64,000 nt of DNA from Rhizobium sp. P38BS-XIX. Its GTDB lineage: Bacteria; Pseudomonadota; Alphaproteobacteria; Rhizobiales; Rhizobiaceae. The notes under the pieces were generated by a model, which had not been told where the DNA came from, made no database searches, and worked only from the letters and a program-made list of their open reading frames with translations. Both the position numbers and the translations under genes were made by a program. The stretch spans positions 62,001-126,000 of the forward strand of contig NZ_JABAIJ010000016.1 of assembly GCF_012641435.1 (NCBI RefSeq), written 5' to 3'. Shown in pieces: positions 6,587-15,893 of the stretch. Each line of letters begins with the position of its first letter. Within the stretch, counting starts at the first letter, position 1.

Positions 6587-8665
6587 TTAGACGGGCCGCA
6601 GCAGCGCCAGGCTCCTGCCTTCGAGCTCCAGACCCTGGTCCGACGGTGCTTCGATGCCCTGCACCTTCGGGTCTGCTGTTGTGAGTTCCACCATCCAGCG
6701 TTTGTCGTCAGGCAGACTGAAGCTGGTACCATCTTCTTGCGGGTTGAAGAGAAGCAACACGTCGTCCCAGCCTTCTTCGAAGGGCTGCTCGCGCGATAGG
6801 CGCAGGCCGATCGTCGTTGCCGTTTCGTCTTCCCATTGTTCCTCCGTATGCTCGCCGCCATTCGGGTTGAACCAGGACACAATGAGGCCATCGCGCCAGT
6901 TTTCGCGCCGCAGGATAGAATGATCCTGTCGTAGCGCGATCAGCCGGGTGGCGAAAGCGCGTAGGTCCTCCGCACTCCCATAGGTATCCTGCCAATGCAG
7001 CCAGCTCAGTTCGTTGTCCTGGCAATAGCCGTTATTGTTTCCCATCTGGCTGCGGCCAAATTCATCGCCGGCAAGCAGCATCGGCGTTCCGTGGGATAGA
7101 AACAGCGTCGCGAGGAAGTTCCGTCTTTGGCGATCGCGCGTGGTGTTGATGTCTTGGTCTTCGGTCGGACCTTCGGCACCGTAATTGTAACTGCGATTGT
7201 CGCTATGACCGTCCTTGTTGTCTTCGCCATTCGCCTCATTGTGTTTGTCGTTGTACGAAACGAGATCGTTCAGCGTGAAGCCATCATGGGCGGCGATGAA
7301 ATTGACGCTCGACCATGGCCGGCGACCGCGCAGGTCGTAAACGTCGCCGGAGCCGAGGACACGCGCGGCGAAATCTCTCGTCGTGCCGGGATTGCCTCTC
7401 CAATAATCGCGGACTGTATCGCGATACTTATCGTTCCATTCCGCCCATCCCGGTGGAAAGCCGCCCACCTGGTAGCCGCCAGGGCCGATATCCCATGGTT
7501 CGCCGACGAGCTTCACTCTCGAAAGGACCGGGTCCTGGCCGACGGCATCGAAAAAGCCGCTGCGCTGATCGAAACCTTCCGGCTCTCGTCCGAGAATAGT
7601 GCCGAGATCGAAGCGGAAGCCATCGACGTGCATGTCTTCGGCCCAGTAGCGAAGTGAATCCGTGACCATCTGCAGCACGCGCGGATGCGAGGTATTGATG
7701 GTGTTGCCGGTGCCGGTGTCGTTGATGTAGTAGCGCGGCTGGTCCGGCAGGGTTCGGTAATAGGAGAAGTTGTCGATACCCTTGAAGGAAAGGGTCGGGC
7801 CAAGTTCGTTGCCTTCAGCCGTATGGTTATAGACCACGTCGAGGATCACCTCGATTCCGGCGTCGTGAAAGGCGCGCACCATGTCGCGGAAGCCGTTGAG
7901 GCCCTTTGGCCCGTAATAACGCGAGGCCGGGGCGAAGAAGGCGAGCGTGTTGTATCCCCAGTAGTTGTGCAAGCCCTTGTCGAGCAGATGGCTGTCATCG
8001 GGGAAAAAATGAATGGGAAGAAGCTCGATCGATGAAATGCCGAGGCTCTTGACGTAGTCGACGATCTCCTTCTGACCCAGTCCGTCGAACGTGCCGCGCA
8101 GGTTCTCGGGGATTGCTGGGTGGAGCATGGTCATGCCCTTGACGTGGGCTTCGTAGAAGATCGTCCGGGACCATGGAATGGACGGTTTCTTGTCAGTTTG
8201 CCGACCGGTCTCGTCGTTGAGATCGATGACGCGGCATTTCGGCATCTGACCGGCGCTGTCCGTCGTGTCGAACGAAAGATCCTTTTGCTCGTCATTCAGC
8301 GTGTAGGCGAAATGCGCCTGCGACCATTCCACGTTGCCCACCAGTTCACGCGCATATGGATCGATCAGCAGTTTGTGCGGATTGAAGCGGTGGCCCTTTT
8401 CCGGATCGAATGGGCCATGGACGCGATAGCCGTACAGCGCGCCGGGTTTCAGCCCCGGTACATAACCGTGCCAGATCTCGTTGGTGAATTCCGGCAGCTC
8501 GATCCGGTCGATCTCATGCTTGCCGCTTTCGTCGAAGAGGCAAAGTTCTACGCGCTCGGCGCAGGCACTGAAGAGTGCAAAATTGACGCCCTGTCCGTCG
8601 AAATTCGCGCCCAGGCGTGTAAAATCGCCCGGTTCGATTGCATGCCGCTGTCCATCCTGTGTCAT
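6587..8665 (-). CDS. glgX: Glycogen debranching enzyme (GlgX/TreX)
   Basis: A 692-residue GH13_11 enzyme with an N-terminal CBM48 domain (about 15-110) and a catalytic barrel. I see the nucleophile region DGFRFDLGTIL, the acid/base region KLVGEPWDIG and the transition-state aspartate in FIAAHDGFTLND. It hydrolyses alpha-1,6 branches of glycogen to give linear maltodextrins. It lies 72 bases downstream of treY on the same strand, and with treY and treZ forms the TreX/Y/Z route to trehalose. The ATG at 8665 is chosen because GAGGG precedes it. Confidence 0.93.
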   Translation of the reverse strand: MTQDGQRHAIEPGDFTRLGANFDGQGVNFALFSACAERVELCLFDESGKHEIDRIELPEFTNEIWHGYVPGLKPGALYGYRVHGPFDPEKGHRFNPHKLLIDPYARELVGNVEWSQAHFAYTLNDEQKDLSFDTTDSAGQMPKCRVIDLNDETGRQTDKKPSIPWSRTIFYEAHVKGMTMLHPAIPENLRGTFDGLGQKEIVDYVKSLGISSIELLPIHFFPDDSHLLDKGLHNYWGYNTLAFFAPASRYYGPKGLNGFRDMVRAFHDAGIEVILDVVYNHTAEGNELGPTLSFKGIDNFSYYRTLPDQPRYYINDTGTGNTINTSHPRVLQMVTDSLRYWAEDMHVDGFRFDLGTILGREPEGFDQRSGFFDAVGQDPVLSRVKLVGEPWDIGPGGYQVGGFPPGWAEWNDKYRDTVRDYWRGNPGTTRDFAARVLGSGDVYDLRGRRPWSSVNFIAAHDGFTLNDLVSYNDKHNEANGEDNKDGHSDNRSYNYGAEGPTEDQDINTTRDRQRRNFLATLFLSHGTPMLLAGDEFGRSQMGNNNGYCQDNELSWLHWQDTYGSAEDLRAFATRLIALRQDHSILRRENWRDGLIVSWFNPNGGEHTEEQWEDETATTIGLRLSREQPFEEGWDDVLLLFNPQEDGTSFSLPDDKRWMVELTTADPKVQGIEAPSDQGLELEGRSLALLRPV

Positions 8666-8737
8666 GAAGTCCCTCGTAGTTGGCACACAGAAACACCGGG
8701 GCGATATTGTTTGTTCCGTCGATGGTGACAGATGCGG

Positions 8738-11224
8738 TTAGCCGCCGGCGACCAGCAAGGCGAGGGGATAATCAGCAAGCAAACGGGCGGCCGAAATATC
8801 GCCTGAAGCCGATGACGACCCCGTCAACAGATCATGCAAATGCCGGTCAATCTCCGCCGGTATCGAGATTGCCGTGGCGTCCCAGAAATCGGCTCTCATA
8901 TCGCTCGCATCCACCAGTCGCGGGACCACGGTGATTGCTGCCTCTTCCCCAAGCACGCGCGCAAAAGCCACGAGATTGTCGGCTCGCCTTCCACTGACCT
9001 TGAGCGGCAGATAATCTCCCTTACGGAAAAGACTGGGATGCTCGTTACGATACCGAAGCGCCTTTTGGATAACTCGCTGCTTCAACAACGCGACTTCACG
9101 GTCTTTCCAGGCAAATTGGGGTGTCTCCGTCACATTGGAATGCCGATCTGCGATCGGCCTGCGGTTGTCCGGATCGACCATGCTGAAGTCGAGCCCTTCC
9201 GCGCCCTGATAAATGTCGGGAATCCCGGGCGCGGTAAGCTTGATCAGAAGCTGTGATAGGCTGATGAGATAGCCGGTCTCGGTGAACGGCCGCAAGGTCT
9301 GGACAAAATCCTTCTCGAAAGCCCGGTTGTCGGATGTCAGCAGAGCTTTTGCATAGCTCGCGACCGCGTCTTCATAAGCAGCGTTCTCATCCGCCCAATC
9401 CGTTCGCATTTTTGCTTCGCGAACTGCCTTGACGGCATAGGCGGCGAACCGCTCCATTAGCGCGCTCCGATCTTCACGTTCGATAGCGTCAGGCCAGATC
9501 CCGGCAAGTGTCTGATAGAGCATCCACTCGACATTGGGCTCCGGCGCAGGCCCATCGGGGAGATTTGTCCGCAGGCCGGCATTGAGGGAGCACCAGCGCG
9601 ATACTCCGGCAATCCAGGCATCGGGCTGCTGCGAGAGGCCATAGAGACGTGCCCGTGCATCTTCGCCGCGTTTCGTATCGTGCGTCGACGTTGCCGAAAG
9701 CCCGCAGGGTTGATGTCGGAGGCGTTCCGCCATCTGCTCATGAAAGGCGGCGACGCCGCGCGCTGTCGCGACGGGCTCGCCACCGACTTCATTGACCGCA
9801 ATCAGCCGGTTATACCGATAGAAATGCGTGTCCTCTATGGCCTTCGCCATCACCGGGCCACTCAGTTGCTGAAATCTGGTGCGGAACTCGATGGCTGTCT
9901 TGCTGACGATGTCACCGCGCAGAAGGCGATCGATCGTATCGAGCGCATCCGGCGGCGCTTTGGCACGGGCGTCGTTGATCGCCGTGCGGAGGACGGTCTC
10001 ATCCACGCCCGATAGAGGGTCGTGATGGCCGTAGGTTCGATAGACCGGAAAAGCAATCAGCAGCTCTTGAAGTGCCGATAAAACATCCGCCTTTTGGATA
10101 TCCGGATAAATTGAGCTGAAGAGACCAGCCAGTCGTGCGACCTCTCCTTCGAAGTTGCGCTCGACCATCGACTGCTTGGCCTTACGCAGACCGGCGGCAT
10201 AATCGGCTTGGTCCGGAGCAACCCGTGCATATGCGTCGTCGATCTTGTCGAGGCCATCGGATGCGACGAACAGATCCGCCAATGCGGAAATGAATTCATA
10301 CCCCGTAGTCCCGGATACCGGCCAATCCTGAGGCAGGACTTCGTCCGGGCCGAGGATCTTCTCGACAACGATGAAGGTATCGGCGCCAACCGCTTCGCGC
10401 AGTCTTTCAAGATAGGTTTTGGGATCTGCCAGGCCGTCGATGTGATCGATCCGTAAGCCTTGCACCTGGCCGGAACGAACAAGCTCGAAGGTCAATCGAT
10501 GCGTCTCTTCAAAGACGCGCTCGTCTTCCATCCGCAGACCGACGAGGCCTGCAACCTCGAAGAAACGGCGATAGGTGAGATGCCGGGCGGCATCTTTCCA
10601 GTGGATCAAATGCCAGAGCTGAGCATCAAGCAGGCTTTTCATTCGGGTGATATCGGCGGAGAAAGCCTGCAATTGCCCCTGCTCGCCGCCGGTTTCATCC
10701 ATGACATGCTGCGCGCTTTCCGCAGACAGCGGAAAACGGTTGTCGAAATAGGTCAGCAGCAAATCCTGGTCGTCGGGATCCATCGAAAGCTGAAGCTCAC
10801 CTGCGGCCAGTACGTCCTCTAAGGGTTTGCCGAGCTGCGGCAAAGTGAGCTTCCGGCTCCAGTCGATGTCGAAATGATGGGCGTAGGGACTTTGCCTGCC
10901 GGAGCGCAGAACATCGCTCCACCATGCGTTTTCGGGGGAGGCGGCCATGTGGTTGGGCACGATATCGAGGATGAGGCCAAGTCCGGCTCGCTGTAGCTTC
11001 GCCGAAAACCTGTCGAAGCCCTTCCGTCCGCCGATTGCCGGATCGATCTCGTTCGCATTCGTCACGTCATAGCCGTGCGTCGATCCGTTCGTGGCCGTGA
11101 AGATCGGCGAGGCATAGACGTGGCTGATCCCGAGATTCTTGAGGGAGGGGATCATTTCGCTGGCTCTATCGAAGGTGGTCTCTCCGCGAAACTGCAGGCG
11201 ATAGGTAGAGTTTGGAATGGTCAT
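8738..11224 (-). CDS. treY: Maltooligosyltrehalose synthase
   Basis: An 828-residue GH13_26 enzyme that turns the reducing end of a maltodextrin into an alpha,alpha-1,1 linkage, giving maltooligosyltrehalose. The opening STYRLQF is typical. The catalytic residues lie in GLRIDHIDGLADP (nucleophile), FIVVEKILG (acid/base) and TSTHDTKRGED. The frame extends to 11344, but the ATG at 11224 begins the conserved MTIPNSTYRLQF and lies about 26 bases after the start expected from a consensus EcfG promoter at 11257-11281. It is probably co-transcribed with glgX. Confidence 0.94.
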   Translation of the reverse strand: MTIPNSTYRLQFRGETTFDRASEMIPSLKNLGISHVYASPIFTATNGSTHGYDVTNANEIDPAIGGRKGFDRFSAKLQRAGLGLILDIVPNHMAASPENAWWSDVLRSGRQSPYAHHFDIDWSRKLTLPQLGKPLEDVLAAGELQLSMDPDDQDLLLTYFDNRFPLSAESAQHVMDETGGEQGQLQAFSADITRMKSLLDAQLWHLIHWKDAARHLTYRRFFEVAGLVGLRMEDERVFEETHRLTFELVRSGQVQGLRIDHIDGLADPKTYLERLREAVGADTFIVVEKILGPDEVLPQDWPVSGTTGYEFISALADLFVASDGLDKIDDAYARVAPDQADYAAGLRKAKQSMVERNFEGEVARLAGLFSSIYPDIQKADVLSALQELLIAFPVYRTYGHHDPLSGVDETVLRTAINDARAKAPPDALDTIDRLLRGDIVSKTAIEFRTRFQQLSGPVMAKAIEDTHFYRYNRLIAVNEVGGEPVATARGVAAFHEQMAERLRHQPCGLSATSTHDTKRGEDARARLYGLSQQPDAWIAGVSRWCSLNAGLRTNLPDGPAPEPNVEWMLYQTLAGIWPDAIEREDRSALMERFAAYAVKAVREAKMRTDWADENAAYEDAVASYAKALLTSDNRAFEKDFVQTLRPFTETGYLISLSQLLIKLTAPGIPDIYQGAEGLDFSMVDPDNRRPIADRHSNVTETPQFAWKDREVALLKQRVIQKALRYRNEHPSLFRKGDYLPLKVSGRRADNLVAFARVLGEEAAITVVPRLVDASDMRADFWDATAISIPAEIDRHLHDLLTGSSSASGDISAARLLADYPLALLVAGG

Positions 11225-11256
11225 CGGCGTCCCCGCGCATGAGGTTGGCCTCTCAA

Positions 11257-11281
11257 AACGATGCGGGCGGAGATCTGTTCC
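11257..11281 (-). promoter_or_regulatory. EcfG general-stress promoter of treY
   Basis: On the minus strand: GGAAC (11281-11277), 16 bases, CGTT (11260-11257). This is an exact match to the alphaproteobacterial EcfG consensus GGAAC-N16/17-CGTT. Confidence 0.75.
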
Positions 11282-11288
11282 TGAGTTG

Positions 11289-11313
11289 GGAACACTTGCC
11301 GGCAAATAGCGTT
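11289..11313 (+). promoter_or_regulatory. EcfG general-stress promoter of treZ
   Basis: GGAAC (11289-11293), 16 bases, CGTT (11310-11313): an exact consensus match on the plus strand, 7 bases from the opposing treY element. It predicts a leader of about 65 bases before treZ. Confidence 0.75.
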
Positions 11314-11384
11314 GGCTCCTGCGAACACCTGGACGAAACCGCATCAGGCGAAACCGTGCCAGACGAAACGATGATTGGGATCAC

Positions 11385-13166
11385 ATGCAACACAGTTTTT
11401 CATTCGGTCCGGATATCAAATCAAGCGCCGTTACTTTTCGTCTTTGGGCACCGCTGCAGCCGCACGTGACGCTGAAATTGGAAAAACGCGGCGAATGGGA
11501 GATGCATAAGCTCGATGATGGGTGGCACGTTGCAGAAATACCTGGCGCCCAGGCGGGCGATCGCTACAGGTTTGCTCTTGCAGATGGCCTCAACGTGCCC
11601 GATCCCGCATCCCGGTTTCAGCCCGGGGATGTTCACGGCGCCAGCGAGCTGATCGATCCCGCCTTCGCATGGCGCAGCAGCAACTGGAGTGGCCGCCCTT
11701 GGGAGGATATCGTCATCTACGAACTGCATGTTGGTGCCTTTACGCGAGAAGGCACGTTTCTCGCCGCCATCGGGAAACTGGACCATCTGCAGCGGCTTGG
11801 TGTTACCGCCATTCAGCTCATGCCGCTTAGCGATTTCCCCGGGCGATACGGCTGGGGCTATGATGGTGTGCTCCCATATGCTCCCGACAGCAGTTATGGC
11901 CGTCCGGAAGATCTCAGGAAGTTAGTGGATGCCGCCCATGAGCGTGGGATCTGCGTGTTCCTCGACGTCGTCTATAATCACTTCGGCCCGGACGGAAACT
12001 ATCTTCCCCTCTATGCTCCCATCTTCAACGAGCAGCATAAGACGCCTTGGGGACATGGGCTCAATTTCGATGGCAAGGAATGCCGTGTCGTTCGTGATTT
12101 CGTGATCGAGAACGCCATTTACTGGCTCGATCTCTTCCGGATGGATGGTTTGCGGCTTGATGCCGTCCACGCCATCAAGGATGACAGCGAGCGGCACATT
12201 CTCAATGAATTCGCCGAGAGGGTGAGACAGAGCTTCCCTGAGCGCCATATTCACCTGATCGTCGAGAACGAGGACAACAATGCGGAGCTGCTCGTGAGAG
12301 ATCGTCACGGCCAACCGCTCTATTTCACGGCACAATGGAACGACGATATTCATCACGGTCTCCATGTCGCAGCTACCGGTGAGACGTTCGGCTACTATGG
12401 GGATTATGCCGATCATCAGGCGGAGGTGTCGCGAGCGCTCGCCGAAGGGTTTGTCTTTCAGGGGCAGCTCATGCCGTATCGCGGGCAGGAGAGGGGGACG
12501 CCCAGCGGCCATCTGCCGCCGACGGTATTCATCTCGTTTATCCATAACCACGACCAGATCGGTAACAGGGCGATGGGCGATCGAATGATTGCTTCGCATC
12601 CGCTGGACGCATTGAAGGCAATCGCGGCCGTCTATCTGTTGTCGCCGCAAATCCCAATGCTGTTCATGGGAGAGGAATGGGGCGCTGCCGAGCCCTTTCC
12701 CTTCTTTTGTGATTTCGATGAGGAACTGAACAGCAAGGTGAGGATCGGCCGAAAGGAAGAGCTATCGCGGCTGCCGGGCTTCGATGCAGATGATGCTCCG
12801 GACCCGACATCCGAGGCGACGTTTTCCAGCGCGAAACTACGCTGGGATTTGGCAGCGCCTGGAAACGCGCTCCTTGCGTTTTACGAGGGATTGATAAGGC
12901 TTCGGCGGGAGAAGATCGTGCCCCATCTGGCCGCTCTGCCAGGTCATTCCGCCTGGTATCCTAAGGAAAGTCCACTGGTTGAGGTCAGTTGGACAATGGG
13001 CCGCGCAACGCTGCGCCTGATGGCAAATCTCTCGGAACAACCGGTTCTAGCATCAGTGCCGCCCGAGGCGGGATCGCTGTTCTCACTGGGTGACGTTGCA
13101 GGTGATCACCTCGGCGCCTGGAGCGTTGCGTGGGATATCGTAGAGGGCCGCTCAGACAAGAATTGA
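11385..13166 (+). CDS. treZ: Malto-oligosyltrehalose trehalohydrolase
   Basis: A 593-residue GH13_10 enzyme that cuts trehalose from maltooligosyltrehalose, completing synthesis from glycogen. An N-terminal CBM48/E-set domain (FGPDIKSSAVTFRLWAP) precedes the barrel. The catalytic regions are GLRLDAVHAI (nucleophile), HLIVENEDNN (acid/base) and FIHNHDQIGNR. The C-terminal beta domain is complete. It is divergent from treY with facing EcfG promoters, so both enzymes should be induced together in stress or stationary phase. Trehalose would act as a compatible solute. Confidence 0.94.
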   Translation: MQHSFSFGPDIKSSAVTFRLWAPLQPHVTLKLEKRGEWEMHKLDDGWHVAEIPGAQAGDRYRFALADGLNVPDPASRFQPGDVHGASELIDPAFAWRSSNWSGRPWEDIVIYELHVGAFTREGTFLAAIGKLDHLQRLGVTAIQLMPLSDFPGRYGWGYDGVLPYAPDSSYGRPEDLRKLVDAAHERGICVFLDVVYNHFGPDGNYLPLYAPIFNEQHKTPWGHGLNFDGKECRVVRDFVIENAIYWLDLFRMDGLRLDAVHAIKDDSERHILNEFAERVRQSFPERHIHLIVENEDNNAELLVRDRHGQPLYFTAQWNDDIHHGLHVAATGETFGYYGDYADHQAEVSRALAEGFVFQGQLMPYRGQERGTPSGHLPPTVFISFIHNHDQIGNRAMGDRMIASHPLDALKAIAAVYLLSPQIPMLFMGEEWGAAEPFPFFCDFDEELNSKVRIGRKEELSRLPGFDADDAPDPTSEATFSSAKLRWDLAAPGNALLAFYEGLIRLRREKIVPHLAALPGHSAWYPKESPLVEVSWTMGRATLRLMANLSEQPVLASVPPEAGSLFSLGDVAGDHLGAWSVAWDIVEGRSDKN

Positions 13167-13204
13167 ACGGGCCGCTTCCTTTTGCCGGATTTTACGATCG
13201 CCGC

Positions 13205-13576
13205 TCAAGCGCTCAGATGCTGGTTTCCCATGCGCATCTCGGCGGCACGACGCAGCACATCGACGACCTCTTGATCGAGAAAGGGTTTTTCGATTGCAGC
13301 AAAAGCTTCGGAAAAGCTGTTTTGCAGGGCTTCGGGAGCGCCTGTCACAAAAATGATCGTCGTATAATATCGGTCGATCAGCCGGCGCGCGAGCTGCAGA
13401 CCGCTTTTCCCGTCGATAAGGCCGATATCGATGAGGGCTATATCCGCTCGCGGTGCATAGGCGAGAGCCTGCTCCATCGTGGATGCCGGACCGAGTGTTT
13501 CGAACCCTGCATCCGCCGCGATCGAAATGAGATGATGAGCAATGATCGCCTCGTCTTCGACAACAAGTACTTTCAT
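13205..13576 (-). CDS. Single-domain response regulator
   Basis: A 123-residue CheY-like receiver without output domain. The acidic pocket is VVEDE (residues 5-9), the phospho-acceptor Asp lies in ALIDIGLIDG, the switch Thr in FVTGAP and the conserved Lys in EKPF. It is preceded by a strong AAGGAGGAG site. No histidine kinase lies nearby. Being set among general-stress-type genes, it may belong to a stress phosphorelay, but that is inference. Confidence 0.88.
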   Translation of the reverse strand: MKVLVVEDEAIIAHHLISIAADAGFETLGPASTMEQALAYAPRADIALIDIGLIDGKSGLQLARRLIDRYYTTIIFVTGAPEALQNSFSEAFAAIEKPFLDQEVVDVLRRAAEMRMGNQHLSA

Positions 13577-13629
13577 CTGTATTCTCCTCCTTCCTTGGAT
13601 CTAGGAAGATCCCAAGATTTGTCTACCGT

Positions 13630-13648
13630 TCGTGTAGACTTTTAATGC
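13630..13648. promoter_or_regulatory. Inverted repeat upstream of the response regulator gene
   Basis: The plus strand shows GTCTACCGTTCGTGTAGAC within about 13620-13640: arms GTCTAC/GTAGAC around seven bases. It lies about 45 bases before the start codon and may be an operator or a leader hairpin. Confidence 0.3.
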
Positions 13649-13708
13649 GCATCGTTTGGATCCGTTCCCTATCCATGTTCACTGTTGGGATTCCACTCGC
13701 GCGGTTGG

Positions 13709-13963
13709 TCAAACGCAGCTGGATCTGACGGGCTCATCTTCGTCGTTTGCCTGTGGCGACTGAGCGCGCTTTGACCGCTTCAGTTTTTGCTTGAATCTCA
13801 AGATCAGCTCTTGTCCGTCTGATGATGCGCGAGAGCCCTCCATGGCATTACGCTCACTCACGGCCTGGTTCCAGTGATCCTCGTCACGCCCCCAAGGGCG
13901 TCCAGCCTGTTCCCAAAGGGCGTAAGCGCGCTTGCTGATCCATGAAAATCTCTCGTCGTTCAT
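13709..13963 (-). CDS. DUF2934 small protein
   Basis: An 84-residue protein whose first 40 residues match DUF2934 (ISKRAYALWEQAGRPWGRDEDHW), followed by a charged, lysine-rich tail. The function of the family is unknown; it is common in rhizobia and often sits among stress genes. The start follows AGGAG. A GGAAC-N16-GGTT element at 14034-14058 on the minus strand gives a leader of about 65 bases, which points to EcfG control. Confidence 0.85.
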   Translation of the reverse strand: MNDERFSWISKRAYALWEQAGRPWGRDEDHWNQAVSERNAMEGSRASSDGQELILRFKQKLKRSKRAQSPQANDEDEPVRSSCV

Positions 13964-14033
13964 GCTGCATCTCCTGGGATGGTGTGGGATTCGTGCTGGA
14001 AGGATAGCTTGGTTGTATGGCGGGTTTGCATCT

Positions 14034-14058
14034 AACCGGAGCTATCCGCGATTGTTCC
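14034..14058 (-). promoter_or_regulatory. EcfG-like promoter of the DUF2934 gene
   Basis: On the minus strand: GGAAC (14058-14054), 16 bases, GGTT (14037-14034); one base differs from the consensus CGTT. Confidence 0.5.
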
Positions 14059-14133
14059 GGCGCCGCGCATGAAAAAAGCGGGGCGATGAGACCGAGCATG
14101 CGGACACCAGGCGTTTCATGGAAAGGCACCTTA

Positions 14134-15096
14134 TTATCGCGACGGCCAGTGTTGTCGCGCTTCTTCCGACGTTCGGCTTGAAGGCGAGCGTTTGCGATTA
14201 TGAGGAGATGACGCCTCGGCGAGACCAAGGCGGTAAGCCAGCTGGATGGCGTCCTCAGGTGCCCTTACCTTTACGTCGTTGTCGAAATAGACATAAACGT
14301 CGCGCCCTGCTTTGGCCTGCGGCCTTGCAGGCTTCACTATACGCTCGGCATCGGCCGGCTCGTGGCCATGCGCCCACGCATAGACGCGCCTTGCCCAGGT
14401 ATCGAGTGCATCGCCGTCGTAGCCGCTTACATATAGTTCCTTTGAGCCGTGCAGGCGGCAATAAACAAAGTCTGCTGTCACATCCATCAAGAACGGCCAT
14501 TCGACCGTGTCAGCACAGACCAGCCCGATATGATGCTCCCGAAGCATTTCGATGAATCCGGCCTGAACAAAGCTGTCGTTGCGGATTTCGAAGGCGTGGC
14601 GGATCGGTCGCTTTCCTTCAGACTGCAAGGCGGCACGGCCGTTCAATCTCTCATCATGCCGCCGCGCAAGTTTAGCCGCAGCATCCGTATCCTTCGGCAG
14701 CATTTTGATGAAAGCGGAGAAGAGATCGGCATCGAAGCGCAGCTTTGGCGGAAATTGCCAGAGGATTGGCCCAAGTTTCGGTCCAAGGCGCAGCAGGCCG
14801 GATGAGAAAAAGTTGGCGAGAGGCGTTTCGACGTCACGCAGGCGGTGAAGATGGGTGATGTAGCGCGAGCCCTTCACCGCGAAGACGAAATCATCCGGCG
14901 TCTCGTTCCGCCACTTGGAAAATGTCTCGGGGCGTTGGAGCCCGTAAAACGTGCTATTGATTTCGATGGATGGAAATTGTCGCGAGGCATAGGCAAGCTG
15001 ACGTTTCTGCGTGACGTCCTTCGGATAGAAAACGCCACGCCAAGGGGCATAGCTCCAGCCGGAAATGCCGATACGGATGGTGCCAGCCTTTGCCAT
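14134..15096 (-). CDS. DUF72 (YecE-like) protein
   Basis: A 320-residue TIM-barrel protein of the DUF72 family: RIGISGWSYAPWRGVFYP at the start, INSTFYGLQRPETFSKW, FVFAVKGSRYITHL and the DVYVYFDNDVK motif near residue 265 are family marks. The biochemical role is unknown. The 69-residue gene just upstream ends 31 bases before this start, so the two are likely one operon. The last 35 residues are charged and low-complexity. Confidence 0.85.
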   Translation of the reverse strand: MAKAGTIRIGISGWSYAPWRGVFYPKDVTQKRQLAYASRQFPSIEINSTFYGLQRPETFSKWRNETPDDFVFAVKGSRYITHLHRLRDVETPLANFFSSGLLRLGPKLGPILWQFPPKLRFDADLFSAFIKMLPKDTDAAAKLARRHDERLNGRAALQSEGKRPIRHAFEIRNDSFVQAGFIEMLREHHIGLVCADTVEWPFLMDVTADFVYCRLHGSKELYVSGYDGDALDTWARRVYAWAHGHEPADAERIVKPARPQAKAGRDVYVYFDNDVKVRAPEDAIQLAYRLGLAEASSPHNRKRSPSSRTSEEARQHWPSR

Positions 15097-15127
15097 GCGC
15101 GCTAAACCTCAATGCCTGAAATCGCCG

Positions 15128-15337
15128 TCATTTTGCGTTGATCGAGGGCAAAAACGACATCACTTCGTTGCGCTGTCTCAAAGCAAGCAACTCGACCTTC
15201 TGTTTCCAGAACGTCTCGGCTTCCGGTGGGTCGCTCTCCCAGCTTTTGGTGGAGAGAATGTTATCATCCATCACCAAAAGACGGCGGCCGCCCAGTCGAA
15301 GATATTCGTTTGCGAGATCCTTGGCTTTGTTTTGCAT
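15128..15337 (-). CDS. Small hypothetical protein
   Basis: A 69-residue protein with a helical, charged C-terminal half (PEAETFWKQKVELLALRQRNEV). The start has a good AGAGGAG site 8 bases upstream. I do not recognise the family. Close spacing to the DUF72 gene suggests co-transcription. Confidence 0.6.
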   Translation of the reverse strand: MQNKAKDLANEYLRLGGRRLLVMDDNILSTKSWESDPPEAETFWKQKVELLALRQRNEVMSFLPSINAK

Positions 15338-15506
15338 GATCCTGCTCCTCTTATGGATGTGGACCGGCCTAAGCTTCTTCCGGCCTGCGATTGGTTATTG
15401 CAATCCGTTTGCAGCAACCATCTTGAAATGGCTTTAGCCAGGGGCTTCCCAAGGGACAGTCCCACGGGTTTGATGGCGCTCTCGTCTGGCTGCTGGCTTT
15501 ACGATT

Positions 15507-15524
15507 GGGCGCCGTTCGGCGCCC
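15507..15524. other. GC-rich hairpin in the gap between rpsU and the 69-aa gene
   Basis: GGGCGCC (15507-15513), loop GTTC, GGCGCCC (15518-15524). It is a perfect stem without T-run in the 282-base gap 15338-15619. It may terminate or stabilise the rpsU transcript. I see no gene in the gap. Confidence 0.4.
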
Positions 15525-15619
15525 TCATATCAATCAAACTCTGTGGCGGCTTGCTTGTTTCCTGTCACAGCATGTTTCTTTTCAACGCTATCAAATGTGC
15601 CGCAGAGGATCCTCGTGGA

Positions 15620-15856
15620 TTAACGTCCGGGTGATCTTCTCTTTGCGCCGGCAAGCAGACCTTCGCGCTGCAATTTCTTACGCGTAGCCTTGCGATGCCT
15701 ACTGACGGCTTCAGCCTTTTCGCGGATGCGTCGCTGCGACGGCTTTTCATAGGCCCGGCGCTCCTTCATCTCGCGGAACAGGCCTTCGCGCTGCATTTTC
15801 TTTTTCAGCGCCCGCATGGCCTGCTCGACATTGTTGTCTCTTACCAAAACCTGCAT
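15620..15856 (-). CDS. rpsU: 30S ribosomal protein S21
   Basis: A 78-residue bS21 protein: MQVLVRDNNVEQAMRALKKKMQREG is typical, with a lysine/arginine-rich C-terminus as in alphaproteobacteria. It binds the 30S subunit near the anti-Shine-Dalgarno region and helps initiation. Strong site AAAGGAG. Rhizobial genomes often carry more than one rpsU, some cold-inducible; here it follows a 51-residue gene by 37 bases and is probably co-transcribed with it. Confidence 0.92.
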   Translation of the reverse strand: MQVLVRDNNVEQAMRALKKKMQREGLFREMKERRAYEKPSQRRIREKAEAVSRHRKATRKKLQREGLLAGAKRRSPGR

Positions 15857-15893
15857 TTTGTTCTCCTTTATGGTTACGTTGGTAATATGTCGC

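Noticed and set aside
13640..13670. A GGAAC-type EcfG promoter for the response regulator gene.
   Set aside because: The -35 GGAAC is present on the minus strand, but the matching -10 at 17 bases reads ATT rather than GTT, so the match is too weak.
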